A DNA stretch of 64,000 nucleotides from Streptomyces coelicoflavus (GTDB lineage: Bacteria; Actinomycetota; Actinomycetes; Streptomycetales; Streptomycetaceae). The DNA lies in contig NZ_BEWB01000004.1 in the NCBI RefSeq assembly GCF_003112555.1, positions 496,001 to 560,000 of the forward strand, written 5' to 3'. Numbering within the stretch: position 1 is the first letter of the stretch; each line of letters opens with the position of its first letter. The position numbers and the translations under genes were made by a program. The notes beneath the pieces were generated by a model that made no database searches, was not told the DNA's origin, and was given only the letters and a program-made list of their open reading frames with translations. This document shows, piece by piece, positions 32,489-40,272 of this stretch.

Positions 32489-33414
32489 CCCGGCCCGGTC
32501 CACCGTCCGAGCCCACGCACGACACGGCGCCGGTCCCGGCCCACGCCGTGCTGGGTCCGGCCGGCGCCCCGCGCCACGCGATCGTCCTCGCCCCCGTCCT
32601 CGCTCGGTGGGACCACGGCGCGTTCTTCCGGCGGATCGCCGGCCCGTTCCTCGACTCGGGCCACCGGGTCACGATCTACGACACCCTGTCCCTGCTGCGC
32701 GACGGCGACGACCTGGGGAGCCTCGTGCACCGCTGGGTCCGGTACCTCGCACCGCGGGAGGACCCGGGCCCGGCGTCCGGCGTGCACGGTCCGTCGGGGC
32801 ACGCGCCCCCGGACGTCCTCGTCGGCAACGCCCTGGGCGGCGCCGTCGTCCAGGGCATGCTCGGCGAGGAGTGGACCCACCGGGCCAAGGTGCTGCTGCT
32901 CTCCGGACCCACGGTCGCCGACCACCGGCTGAACACCACACTCGAACGCATCGCCGCGACGGCCGACGCCGAGGGCCTGCCGGCGGCCACCCGCCTGCTG
33001 GAGGACGTGGTGCGCGGACCCGACGGACCGGCCGCCGCCGCTCACCAGCGGCCCGCCGCGCCGGACGCCCCCGCCCACACCCCCGCGCCGGACGCCCCCG
33101 CCCACACCCCCGCGCCGGACGCCCCCGCCCGCACCCCCGCGGCCGACGAACCGGCGGCGGCCCGCCGGCTGGCCGCCGGACTGCGCCTGCTGCACGACGC
33201 CGACGCCCGGCTCCCCGTACGGGACTTCCCCGGGCCGCTGCGGCACGTGTACGGCGAACGGTCCCGGCTCGTCGGGCGCGAACACCTGGCGACGGGACCG
33301 CTGCCGCACCACCGCCTCGTCGCCGTACCGCGGGCCGGGATGCGCCCGCACGCCGACCGGCCGGACCTCGTCCGGCACACCCTCACCCGCTTCCTGGGAG
33401 CTGAACTCACATGA
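32485..33414 (+). CDS. Alpha/beta-hydrolase-like protein lacking the nucleophile
   Basis: The 309-residue protein starts at GTG 32485 in a GTGA overlap with the aldolase gene. It looks like an alpha/beta hydrolase (HAIVLAPVLARWDHGAFF start, VLVGNALGGAVVQGM elbow, FPGPLRHVYGERSRLVGREHL near the C-terminal acid). The elbow reads Gly114-Asn-Ala116-Leu-Gly118, so Ala replaces the Ser/Cys/Asp nucleophile. Residues 192-218 are three copies of the unit APDAPAHTP, an inserted flexible linker. It may be a pseudoenzyme, a binding partner or a hydrolase-fold enzyme with another mechanism such as C-C lyase. The family call is tentative. Confidence 0.65.
   Translation: MTRPGPPSEPTHDTAPVPAHAVLGPAGAPRHAIVLAPVLARWDHGAFFRRIAGPFLDSGHRVTIYDTLSLLRDGDDLGSLVHRWVRYLAPREDPGPASGVHGPSGHAPPDVLVGNALGGAVVQGMLGEEWTHRAKVLLLSGPTVADHRLNTTLERIAATADAEGLPAATRLLEDVVRGPDGPAAAAHQRPAAPDAPAHTPAPDAPAHTPAPDAPARTPAADEPAAARRLAAGLRLLHDADARLPVRDFPGPLRHVYGERSRLVGREHLATGPLPHHRLVAVPRAGMRPHADRPDLVRHTLTRFLGAELT
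33058..33138 (+). repeat. 27-base tandem repeat, three copies, coding
   Basis: Three in-frame 27-base units (33058-33084, 33085-33111, 33112-33138) encode the nine-residue unit APDAPAHTP; the last unit has Arg in place of His. They form a Pro/Ala-rich linker within the hydrolase-like protein. Confidence 0.9.
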
Positions 33415-35624
33415 ACCGCAAGACCGTCGCCGTCCTCCCCGGCGACGGAATCGGACCGGAGGTGCTGGACGCCGCGTTGCCGGTGATCGACGCCCTCGAC
33501 CTCCCCCTCGACCTCGAATTCGGCGACATCGGCTGGGAGTGCTGGCGCGCCGAGGGCACCCCCGTCCCGGACCGCACCTGGGACCTGATCGACCGCAGCG
33601 ACGCCGTACTGCTCGGCGCCACCACCACCAAACCGCGCGGCGAGGCACTGGCGGAACTCGCCCCCGAACTGCGCGCGAGCGCCCCGCGGTACGTCTCACC
33701 GATCATCCAGCTCCGCCGCCGCCTGGACCTGTTCGCCAACCTGCGCCCGGTGGAGAACTACCTCGGCGGCACCACCCCGTACCGCTACTGCGTGGTGCGG
33801 GAGAACACCGAGGGCCTGTACGCGGGCCTGGACTTCAGCCCCGTGCCGGACGCGCTGTGGCCGCTGGTCGCCGACCACCCCAACGTCCGCCGCTCCACCC
33901 GCACCGGGGCGGCCGCCTCCGTGCGCCTCCAGACCGCGCACGGCCTGGACCGCATCCTGCGCTTCGCCTTCGAGACCGCCCGGACCCACGGCTACGGGCG
34001 GGTCACCCTCGCCGACAAGCCCAACGTCCTGCGCGACTCCAGCGCGTACGTCCTGAACCGCCTCGAAGACATCGCCGGCGACTACCCGGAGATCCCGTAC
34101 GAGGTGCTCAACGTGGACGCGGTCGCCCTGTGGATGACCCGGCGCCCGGAGCGGTTCGGCGTGATCGTCGCCGAGAACATGTTCGGCGACATCCTCTCCG
34201 ACCTCGGCGGCGGCGTCATGGGCGGACTCGGCCTGGCGCCCAGCGCCAACATCGGCGAGAACGGCAACTACTTCGAACCGGTGCACGGCAGCGCCCCCGC
34301 CCTGGCGGGCCGGCAGCGCGCCAACCCCACGGCCGCGTTCCTCACCGTCGGACTGATGCTCGACCACCTCGGGTTCACCGAGGAGGCGGGCGCGGTCAAG
34401 GACGCCGTACGGCACGTCACCCGCCGGCGCGACCGGGTCACCTACGACCTGGGCGGCTCGGCCACCACCGCCGAGGCGGCCGAGGCGGTCGTCGACGCCT
34501 GCCGCGCGCTCCCGCACGCCCCGACCGCCGCCGTCGTCACCGTCGGCGACGAACTCCTGCGCGGCGACCTGGAGGACTCCAACGCGGGCCACGCCTCCCG
34601 CCTGCTGGCCGAACGCGGCATCCCGGTCCGCGCCCGGCACACCGTGGGCGACGACGAGGCCGGCATCGCCGACGCGGTCCGCTCCTGCCTGGGCCGGGAC
34701 GACGTCGTCGTGGTCATGGGCGGACTCGGCCCCACCTCCGACGACGTGACCCGCGCCGCCGTGGCCCGGGCGCTCGGCCGGCCGCTGGAACACCGGGAGG
34801 ACGCCTGGCAGTCCGTCGTGGCCCGCCTCACCCGCTTCGGCGTCGCCGTCCACGACGACAACCGCCGCCAGGCGCTGTTCGCCGAGGACGCCGAACTGCT
34901 GCCCAACCCCAACGGCACCGCCTGGGGCTGCCGCGCCGAGACGCAGGGCAGCACCGTCCTCATGCTCCCCGGCCCGCCGCGCGAATGCCTGCCCATGCTG
35001 GAGGAGTCGCTGCGCGACGGCCTGCCCCACATCCCCCGCCCGCCCGAGACCACCACCCTCTTCCGCCGCACCCTCGGCGTCATCGAGGCGGACGCGGCCG
35101 CCCTGGTCGACGCCCTGGTCAAGGAGTACGGCGGCCCGGCCAGGACCGCCTACCGCTGGCACTACCCCTACGTCGACATCCGCGTCACCTGCCCGCCCGA
35201 GGACGCCGCGGACCTCGCGCGGCGCCTCGACGCCACGCTGGCCCGCCACGTCGTCACCGACCGAGATCGCACCGCCGTCCAGGAACTGGCGGCCGTGCTG
35301 GACGAGCACGACGTCGTCCTGGACGTGGACGACCGGCTGACCGGGGGCCTCTTCGCCGCCGAACTGGCCCGCGCCCGCGCCACCGGCGACGGCTCGCGCT
35401 CCCTGCGGGTCACCCTGTCCGGCCGGTGGGACGGCGGGGACCGGACGACCTACACCGGCACCGTCGCCCTGGACTGCACGGTGCGCGACGGGACGGACGA
35501 GCGGACGGACACCCTGACCGTCCCCAACCGGGGCGCCGAAGTCACCGCCTGCGCCGCCCAGTACGCCGCCTGGACCCTCACCCGGCACCTCACCGGCCAC
35601 CCCCACCCGAAGGACCCAGCATGA
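33411..35624 (+). CDS. Fusion of isopropylmalate/tartrate-dehydrogenase-type enzyme with CinA-like protein
   Basis: The 737-residue protein joins two families without a break in frame. Residues 1-365 are a beta-decarboxylating dehydrogenase: LPGDGIGPEV, an Arg-rich RRRLDLFANLRP, VVRENTEGLYAG, Lys203 (ADKPNV), metal-site Asp236, Asp260 and Asp264 (FGDILSD), and HGSAPALAG. Residues 371 on match CinA: VVTVGDELLRGDLEDSNAG, then GGLGPTSDDVTR (437-448) and MLPGPPRE. The C-terminal PncC-like part (about 620-737) reads DRLTGGLFAAEL where active CinA has SCTGG, so the catalytic Ser is lost. It oxidises a 2-hydroxy acid, likely downstream of the aldolase. Coupled by ATGA on both sides. Confidence 0.85.
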   Translation: MNRKTVAVLPGDGIGPEVLDAALPVIDALDLPLDLEFGDIGWECWRAEGTPVPDRTWDLIDRSDAVLLGATTTKPRGEALAELAPELRASAPRYVSPIIQLRRRLDLFANLRPVENYLGGTTPYRYCVVRENTEGLYAGLDFSPVPDALWPLVADHPNVRRSTRTGAAASVRLQTAHGLDRILRFAFETARTHGYGRVTLADKPNVLRDSSAYVLNRLEDIAGDYPEIPYEVLNVDAVALWMTRRPERFGVIVAENMFGDILSDLGGGVMGGLGLAPSANIGENGNYFEPVHGSAPALAGRQRANPTAAFLTVGLMLDHLGFTEEAGAVKDAVRHVTRRRDRVTYDLGGSATTAEAAEAVVDACRALPHAPTAAVVTVGDELLRGDLEDSNAGHASRLLAERGIPVRARHTVGDDEAGIADAVRSCLGRDDVVVVMGGLGPTSDDVTRAAVARALGRPLEHREDAWQSVVARLTRFGVAVHDDNRRQALFAEDAELLPNPNGTAWGCRAETQGSTVLMLPGPPRECLPMLEESLRDGLPHIPRPPETTTLFRRTLGVIEADAAALVDALVKEYGGPARTAYRWHYPYVDIRVTCPPEDAADLARRLDATLARHVVTDRDRTAVQELAAVLDEHDVVLDVDDRLTGGLFAAELARARATGDGSRSLRVTLSGRWDGGDRTTYTGTVALDCTVRDGTDERTDTLTVPNRGAEVTACAAQYAAWTLTRHLTGHPHPKDPA

Positions 35625-36328
35625 CCACCGCCACCGCACCTTCCGGCGACACCGGCGAGCTGCGCCGGAGGCTGGCGCGGCTGGACACCGCCGCCCTCTC
35701 CGACGCCATGGACAGCCTGCGCACCCCGCCGTGCGTCCTGCCGGGCATCCGCCCGCGCACTCCGGGCACCCTCGCCTGCGGCCCGGCCTTCACCGTCCGC
35801 TACCGCCCGCTGGACCCCGACGCCCGGGGCTTTCGCAACGCGGCCGACTACATCGACGAGGTACCGGCCGGCTCCGTCGTCGTCGTCGACAACGGCGGCA
35901 GCCTCACCTGCACCAACTGGGGCTCCCTGCTCAGCTCCGTCGCCCTGCACCGCGGCGTCTCGGGCACCGTCGTCCACGGCTCCGTGCGCGACGTGGCGGA
36001 GAGCCGCGCCGCCGGCTACCCCCTGTTCAGCACCGGCGTCACCATGGTCAGCGGCAAGAACCGGGTGGTCCTGGACCGGACGGGCGTGAGCGTGGACGTG
36101 GCGGGCACCACGGTCGACCCCGGGGACTGGATCGTCGCCGACGACAACGGCGCGCTGCGCGTGCCCGCCGCGCTGGCCGGAGAAGTCCTGCGCCGTGCCG
36201 AGGCGGTCGACCGCACCGAGGCGCGCATCCGCGCCGCCGTGCTCGACGGCGACCGGCTCGACGGGGCCCGCGCCCGCTTCGGCTACGCGCGCCCGTGGGA
36301 GGACGGGGGCCGCCATGACGGCCGCTGA
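35621..36328 (+). CDS. RraA-like / HMG-CHA aldolase-family protein
   Basis: The 235-residue protein starts MTTATAPSGD at an ATGA overlap with the fusion gene. It has the RraA/4-hydroxy-4-methyl-2-oxoglutarate aldolase fold: LSDAMDSL near the N-terminus, VVVVDNGGSLTCTNWGSLLSSVALHRG, and the conserved GSVRD with Arg123 and Asp124, which in active aldolases bind substrate and metal. The pair is intact, so a C-C lyase acting on a 2-oxo acid (retro-aldol or oxaloacetate decarboxylation) is more likely than an RNase E regulator, which actinobacteria do not need. The substrate is unknown. Confidence 0.82.
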   Translation: MTTATAPSGDTGELRRRLARLDTAALSDAMDSLRTPPCVLPGIRPRTPGTLACGPAFTVRYRPLDPDARGFRNAADYIDEVPAGSVVVVDNGGSLTCTNWGSLLSSVALHRGVSGTVVHGSVRDVAESRAAGYPLFSTGVTMVSGKNRVVLDRTGVSVDVAGTTVDPGDWIVADDNGALRVPAALAGEVLRRAEAVDRTEARIRAAVLDGDRLDGARARFGYARPWEDGGRHDGR

Positions 36329-37184
36329 CGGCGGGGCGCGGACCGCCCGCTTCATCGACGTCCACTACCACTGCGGCCCCGACGCGTACGTGCGGCGCCA
36401 CACCGCGACCACCGCGGCCGCGCGCTACGCCGAGCACGGCGGCTGGGTGGTGCTCAAGAACCACCTGGGATCCACCGCCGCCCAGGCATGGGAGGCCCGG
36501 CAGCAGGGCCTGCCGGTCTCGGGTTCGATCGTCCTCAACGACCTGGCCGGCGGCTTCGACCCCAGGGCGGTGGAACAGGCCGTCGTCCAGCACGGCGAGG
36601 ACAGCGGCCTGCGGCTGATCGTCCACCTGCCCACCGTCACCGGCCGGGCGCACCGCAGCCGCCTGGCCCGCACCCCCTCCCACCCCCTGCTCGCCGGCGG
36701 CCAGCGTCCGCTCACCGTCACCGACGACAGCGGCACGCTCCGCCCCGACGTCCGTGAACTCCTGCGCGCCGCCCGGGACCTCCCCGTGGTCGTCTCCACC
36801 GGACACGCCGACGGCCACGAGGTGCGACTGCTGATCGAGGAGGCCGTACGGCTCGACCTGCCCCGCCTGATGCTCAACCAGCCCGCCAACCCCATGACCG
36901 GGCTGACCTGCAAGGACCTCGCCGATCTCGTCGGCGCGGAACAGGTCTTCACCGAACAGACCGCCCTGACCCACCTCCTCGGCTACCAGCCCTGGAGCGA
37001 TCTCGCCGACGTCCTGACCCTGCTGCCGAGGGTCGTCTACAGCTCCGACCTGGGCCAGCCGTCCCAGCCGGACATCACCCCCTGGCTGACCCGGAGCGCC
37101 GAGTGGTTCGACCGGGCCGGCCTGACCCCGCGACGCGTCGAGGAGGTCACCCGGGACACGCCCCTGGCGATGCTCTCGCTGTGA
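36315..37184 (+). CDS. DUF6282-type amidohydrolase-like protein
   Basis: The 289-residue protein starts at ATG 36315, inside the last 14 bases of the RraA-like gene. FIDVHYHCGPDAYVRR gives His17 and His19, an HxH metal motif at the end of strand 1 as in amidohydrolases. HLPTVTG, STGHADGHEVRLLI and YSSDLGQP later supply further His and Asp ligands. The Lys in VVLKNHLGST could be the bridging residue. These proteins are seen next to hydroxy-acid catabolic genes; I assign the family name from memory. It is the last gene of the operon and ends one base before the convergent methyltransferase gene. Confidence 0.75.
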   Translation: MTAADGGARTARFIDVHYHCGPDAYVRRHTATTAAARYAEHGGWVVLKNHLGSTAAQAWEARQQGLPVSGSIVLNDLAGGFDPRAVEQAVVQHGEDSGLRLIVHLPTVTGRAHRSRLARTPSHPLLAGGQRPLTVTDDSGTLRPDVRELLRAARDLPVVVSTGHADGHEVRLLIEEAVRLDLPRLMLNQPANPMTGLTCKDLADLVGAEQVFTEQTALTHLLGYQPWSDLADVLTLLPRVVYSSDLGQPSQPDITPWLTRSAEWFDRAGLTPRRVEEVTRDTPLAMLSL

Positions 37185-37185
37185 G

Positions 37186-38115
37186 TCAGGACGAATCCGA
37201 GGAGGGCGCCGACGCGATCGACCTGATCGCGTCGGGCCCCACCCGGCAGCACCCCCCGACCAGCCGGGCCCCGGCCGCCCGCCACTCCCGCACCAGCCGG
37301 GGCGCGAACAGCGAACGCCCCCGCCAGGCCCGCGCCCGCGCGTCCCAGACCTCCCCGCTGTTGGGGTAGGCGACGACCGGCTTCCCGGTGACCCGGGCGG
37401 CGGTCCGGACCGCGCCGGACACGTCCCCGGGAGCACAGCAGTTGACGCCGACCGCGACCACCTCCTCCGCCTCGGCGGCCAGGCCGAAGGCCTCCTCCAG
37501 CGGCTGGCCCGCCCGGGTACGGTCCCCGTCGACGGTGTACGACAGCCAGGCGGGCACGCCCAGACCGCGCACCGCCCGCAGCAGCGCCACCGCCTCGACG
37601 GTGTCCGGGACCGTCTCCAGCGCGAGGACGTCCGGCCGTGCGGCGGCCAGGACCTCCAGACGGGGCCGGTGGAAGCGCTCCAGCTCGCCCACGTCGAGGC
37701 CGTACCGACCCCGGTACTCGGAACCGTCCGCGAGCATCGCCCCGTACGGGCCCGCCGACGCAGCCACCCACAGTCGGCGGCCCGCTCCGCCCGCCGGGCC
37801 CACCCGCGCCCGGCGGGCCGCCTCCCGGGCCGACTCCACACTGAGCGCCAGCAGTTCGGCCGCCCGCTGCCCGCCGATGCCGCGCCGGGCGAAGCCCTCG
37901 AAGGTGGCCTGGTAGCTGGACGTGATCACCACGTCGGCGCCCGCCTCGAAGTAGGCGAGATGGGCCCGCGTGATCGCCTCCGGGTCGTCGGCGAGCAGCC
38001 GCGCCGACCACAGCGCGTCGCCGAGGTCGTGCCCGGCCGCCTCCAGTTGGTTGGACAGCCCGCCGTCGAGCACGAGCGGGCCCGAGGCGAGGGCGTCGGC
38101 GAAGTCGCTGGTCAT
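37186..38115 (-). CDS. mmuM: Homocysteine S-methyltransferase
   Basis: The 309-residue protein fits the single-domain homocysteine methyltransferases: LVLDGGLSNQLEAAGHDL at the start, the zinc ligands in AVGVNCCAPGDV and LVGGCCRVGPDAIR (three Cys), and YPNSGEVWDA between. It transfers a methyl group, probably from S-methylmethionine or S-adenosylmethionine, to homocysteine. It stands alone, convergent with the biosynthetic operon, so it is probably outside that locus. Confidence 0.93.
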   Translation of the reverse strand: MTSDFADALASGPLVLDGGLSNQLEAAGHDLGDALWSARLLADDPEAITRAHLAYFEAGADVVITSSYQATFEGFARRGIGGQRAAELLALSVESAREAARRARVGPAGGAGRRLWVAASAGPYGAMLADGSEYRGRYGLDVGELERFHRPRLEVLAAARPDVLALETVPDTVEAVALLRAVRGLGVPAWLSYTVDGDRTRAGQPLEEAFGLAAEAEEVVAVGVNCCAPGDVSGAVRTAARVTGKPVVAYPNSGEVWDARARAWRGRSLFAPRLVREWRAAGARLVGGCCRVGPDAIRSIASAPSSDSS

Positions 38116-38275
38116 GGCACGAGGCTACGACGAGCCCACCCGGGTTCCGGGCCCTTGTCCCCCGTGCGAGCTACACACAGGTGTCCACCGTGAGGTGACG
38201 ATCTCCGGCCGCCGGATCCGTAGCGTCCATGGCAGCCCGCGGCACTCGAGTCACGGGCCCTACCAAGGAGTTCCC

Positions 38276-39118
38276 GTGAGATTCGTGTGGCAGTTCCTGG
38301 CCGTGCTGGCGGCGTACGCCCTCGGCGGCATCGCCGTCCAGGCGGTGAAGGACAACGACTGGCTCACGCTGGTGGTCGGTCTCACGTCGGCCGCGCTGGT
38401 GGTGTTCGTGTACGCCTGGGTGGTGCGGCGGACCGAGCGCCGGCAGGCCCTGGACGTGGCCCGGGAGGGCGCCGCGGCCAAGACCGGCTGGGGAGCACTG
38501 ATCGGCTTCGGACTGTTCGGGGCCGTCATCACGAACCTCTTCGCCTCCGGGTACTACGAGGTCGACGGACTCGGTTCGGTGCAGGGCGCGATCGGGCTCG
38601 TCGGGTTCATGGCCGCCGCCGCCGCGACCGAGGAGGTCGTGTTCCGCGGGGTCCTGTTCCGGATTATCGAGGAGCACATCGGCACGTACCTCTCGCTGGG
38701 CCTGACCGGCATCGTGTTCGGCCTCATGCACCTGCTCAACGAGGACGCCACCCTGTGGGGCGCCCTGGCCATCGCCGTCGAGGCCGGCTTCATGCTCGCC
38801 GCCGCCTACGCCGCCACCCGCAACCTCTGGCTGGTGATCGGCGTGCACTTCGGCTGGAACTTCGCCGCGGGCGGCGTCTTCAGCACCGTGGTCTCCGGCA
38901 ACGGCGACAGCGAGGGCCTGCTCGACGCCACGGTGTCGGGCCCGAAGCTGCTCACCGGCGGGGACTTCGGCCCGGAGGGCAGCGTGTACTCGGTGGGCTT
39001 CGGGGTGCTGCTCACCCTGGTCTTCCTGTGGCTGGCGCACCGGCGCGGGAACATCGTGGCGTTCGGCTCGCGACGGCGTGCCGCGGGCGTCGACTCCGCC
39101 GCTACACTGCCCCGGTGA
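38276..39118 (+). CDS. CPBP-family intramembrane metalloprotease
   Basis: The 280-residue protein starts at GTG 38276 with an AAGGAG site 5 bases upstream. It has about seven hydrophobic segments and the CPBP (Abi) motifs: TEEVVFRGVLF (EExxxR) near residue 120, FGLMHLLNE with the second metal His, and VHFGWNFAAG (HxxxN). Such proteases resemble Rce1 CAAX-prenyl proteases. Its stop overlaps the start of the sensor kinase gene (GTGA), an unusual partner, which suggests the two-component system senses something connected with this membrane protein. The substrate is unknown. Confidence 0.9.
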   Translation: MRFVWQFLAVLAAYALGGIAVQAVKDNDWLTLVVGLTSAALVVFVYAWVVRRTERRQALDVAREGAAAKTGWGALIGFGLFGAVITNLFASGYYEVDGLGSVQGAIGLVGFMAAAAATEEVVFRGVLFRIIEEHIGTYLSLGLTGIVFGLMHLLNEDATLWGALAIAVEAGFMLAAAYAATRNLWLVIGVHFGWNFAAGGVFSTVVSGNGDSEGLLDATVSGPKLLTGGDFGPEGSVYSVGFGVLLTLVFLWLAHRRGNIVAFGSRRRAAGVDSAATLPR

Positions 39119-40272
39119 TCGATCGCCGAGGGATCGTGGAGCGGTGGCACCGGCTCGACGTCACGGTCCGGGACCTCCCGCTCGGGATGCTGCTGCTCCT
39201 CGCGTCGCTGGTGCCCTCGCTCCAGGGACAGGGCACGGAGATCGGCGGCCTGCCGACCCGCCCCGCCGACGCGCTGGCCGGGGTGGCGGCCGTCCTCCAG
39301 TCCATCCCCCTGGCCGTGCGGCGCCGGTGGACACTCGTCTGCCTCGCCCTGGTCTCGGTCGGCTTCGCCCTCGACCAACTCCGCGGCTACCACCTGTTCG
39401 CGGGCGCCGCGCTCCCCATCGTGCTGATCAACGCCGGCTCCCACCAGGAGAAGTACCGGCGTGCCACGCAGATCGCCGGCACCCTGGCCTACGTGGCCAT
39501 GGCCGTCGGGCTGAACGCGCGCGGCGGCGACGAGACGCTGGTCGAGTACGTGACCTTCTACCTGATCCTCGCCCTGGCATGGGGCATCGGCGCGTGGATG
39601 CGCTCCGCGCGCGCCGCGGAGGACGAACGCCGCAGGCGGGTCGCCGAGGACGCCCGCACCGCCGAACGCACCCGCATCGCCCGCGAGTTGCACGACGTCG
39701 TGACCCACCACGTCACGGCGATGGTCGTCCAGTCCGAGGCGGCCCGCTACCTGACCGCCGCACCCGACCGGCTCGACGAGACGCTGGCCGCCGTCAGCGA
39801 CACCGGCCGCCGCGCCATCACCGACCTGCGGCACCTGCTCGACCTCCTCAACCCCGACCACGGCACCGCCGAGCCCAGGACGCCACCCGTCGGCCGGGTG
39901 CTCACCCTGGTCGAGCAGACGCGCCGGGCCGGGCAGCCGGTCGAGTTCACCGAGGAGGGCACCCCGGCGGCGGCCACCGGCAGCTCCGACCTCGTGGCCT
40001 ACCGCGTCGTGCAGGAGGCCCTGACCAACGCCCTCAAGTACGACCACGGCGCCCAGACCTCCGTCCTGGTGCGCCACGGAGAAAGAGAGATCACGGTGGA
40101 AGTGGGCACGGACGGCTCCGGCACGGGGGCCGCGTCCCCCGGCGGCAGCGGGCGGGGCCTGGCCGGCCTGCGGGAACGCGTCGACGTACTGGGCGGCGAG
40201 TTCAGCACGGACCGTCCGGGAGGCGGCGGATTCGTCGTCCGGGCCCGGATACCCGGGGGGAGCACGGCATGA
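39115..40272 (+). CDS. Sensor histidine kinase (NarL/DesK type)
   Basis: The 385-residue protein starts at GTG 39115. About four to five hydrophobic segments fill residues 20-165. The dimerisation box IARELHDVVTHHV has the phosphorylated His193, and the ATPase domain shows VVQEALTNALKY (N box), a shortened G1 region (VGTDGSGTG) and GRGLAGLRERV. It is a HisKA_3 kinase, the usual partner of LuxR-type regulators, encoded next to it with an ATGA overlap. Confidence 0.93.
   Translation: MIDRRGIVERWHRLDVTVRDLPLGMLLLLASLVPSLQGQGTEIGGLPTRPADALAGVAAVLQSIPLAVRRRWTLVCLALVSVGFALDQLRGYHLFAGAALPIVLINAGSHQEKYRRATQIAGTLAYVAMAVGLNARGGDETLVEYVTFYLILALAWGIGAWMRSARAAEDERRRRVAEDARTAERTRIARELHDVVTHHVTAMVVQSEAARYLTAAPDRLDETLAAVSDTGRRAITDLRHLLDLLNPDHGTAEPRTPPVGRVLTLVEQTRRAGQPVEFTEEGTPAAATGSSDLVAYRVVQEALTNALKYDHGAQTSVLVRHGEREITVEVGTDGSGTGAASPGGSGRGLAGLRERVDVLGGEFSTDRPGGGGFVVRARIPGGSTA

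Noticed and set aside
18216..37184. Genomic island ends such as integrase, att repeats or flanking tRNA
   Set aside because: No integrase, transposase or tRNA was seen at either side, and base composition does not change clearly at the borders.
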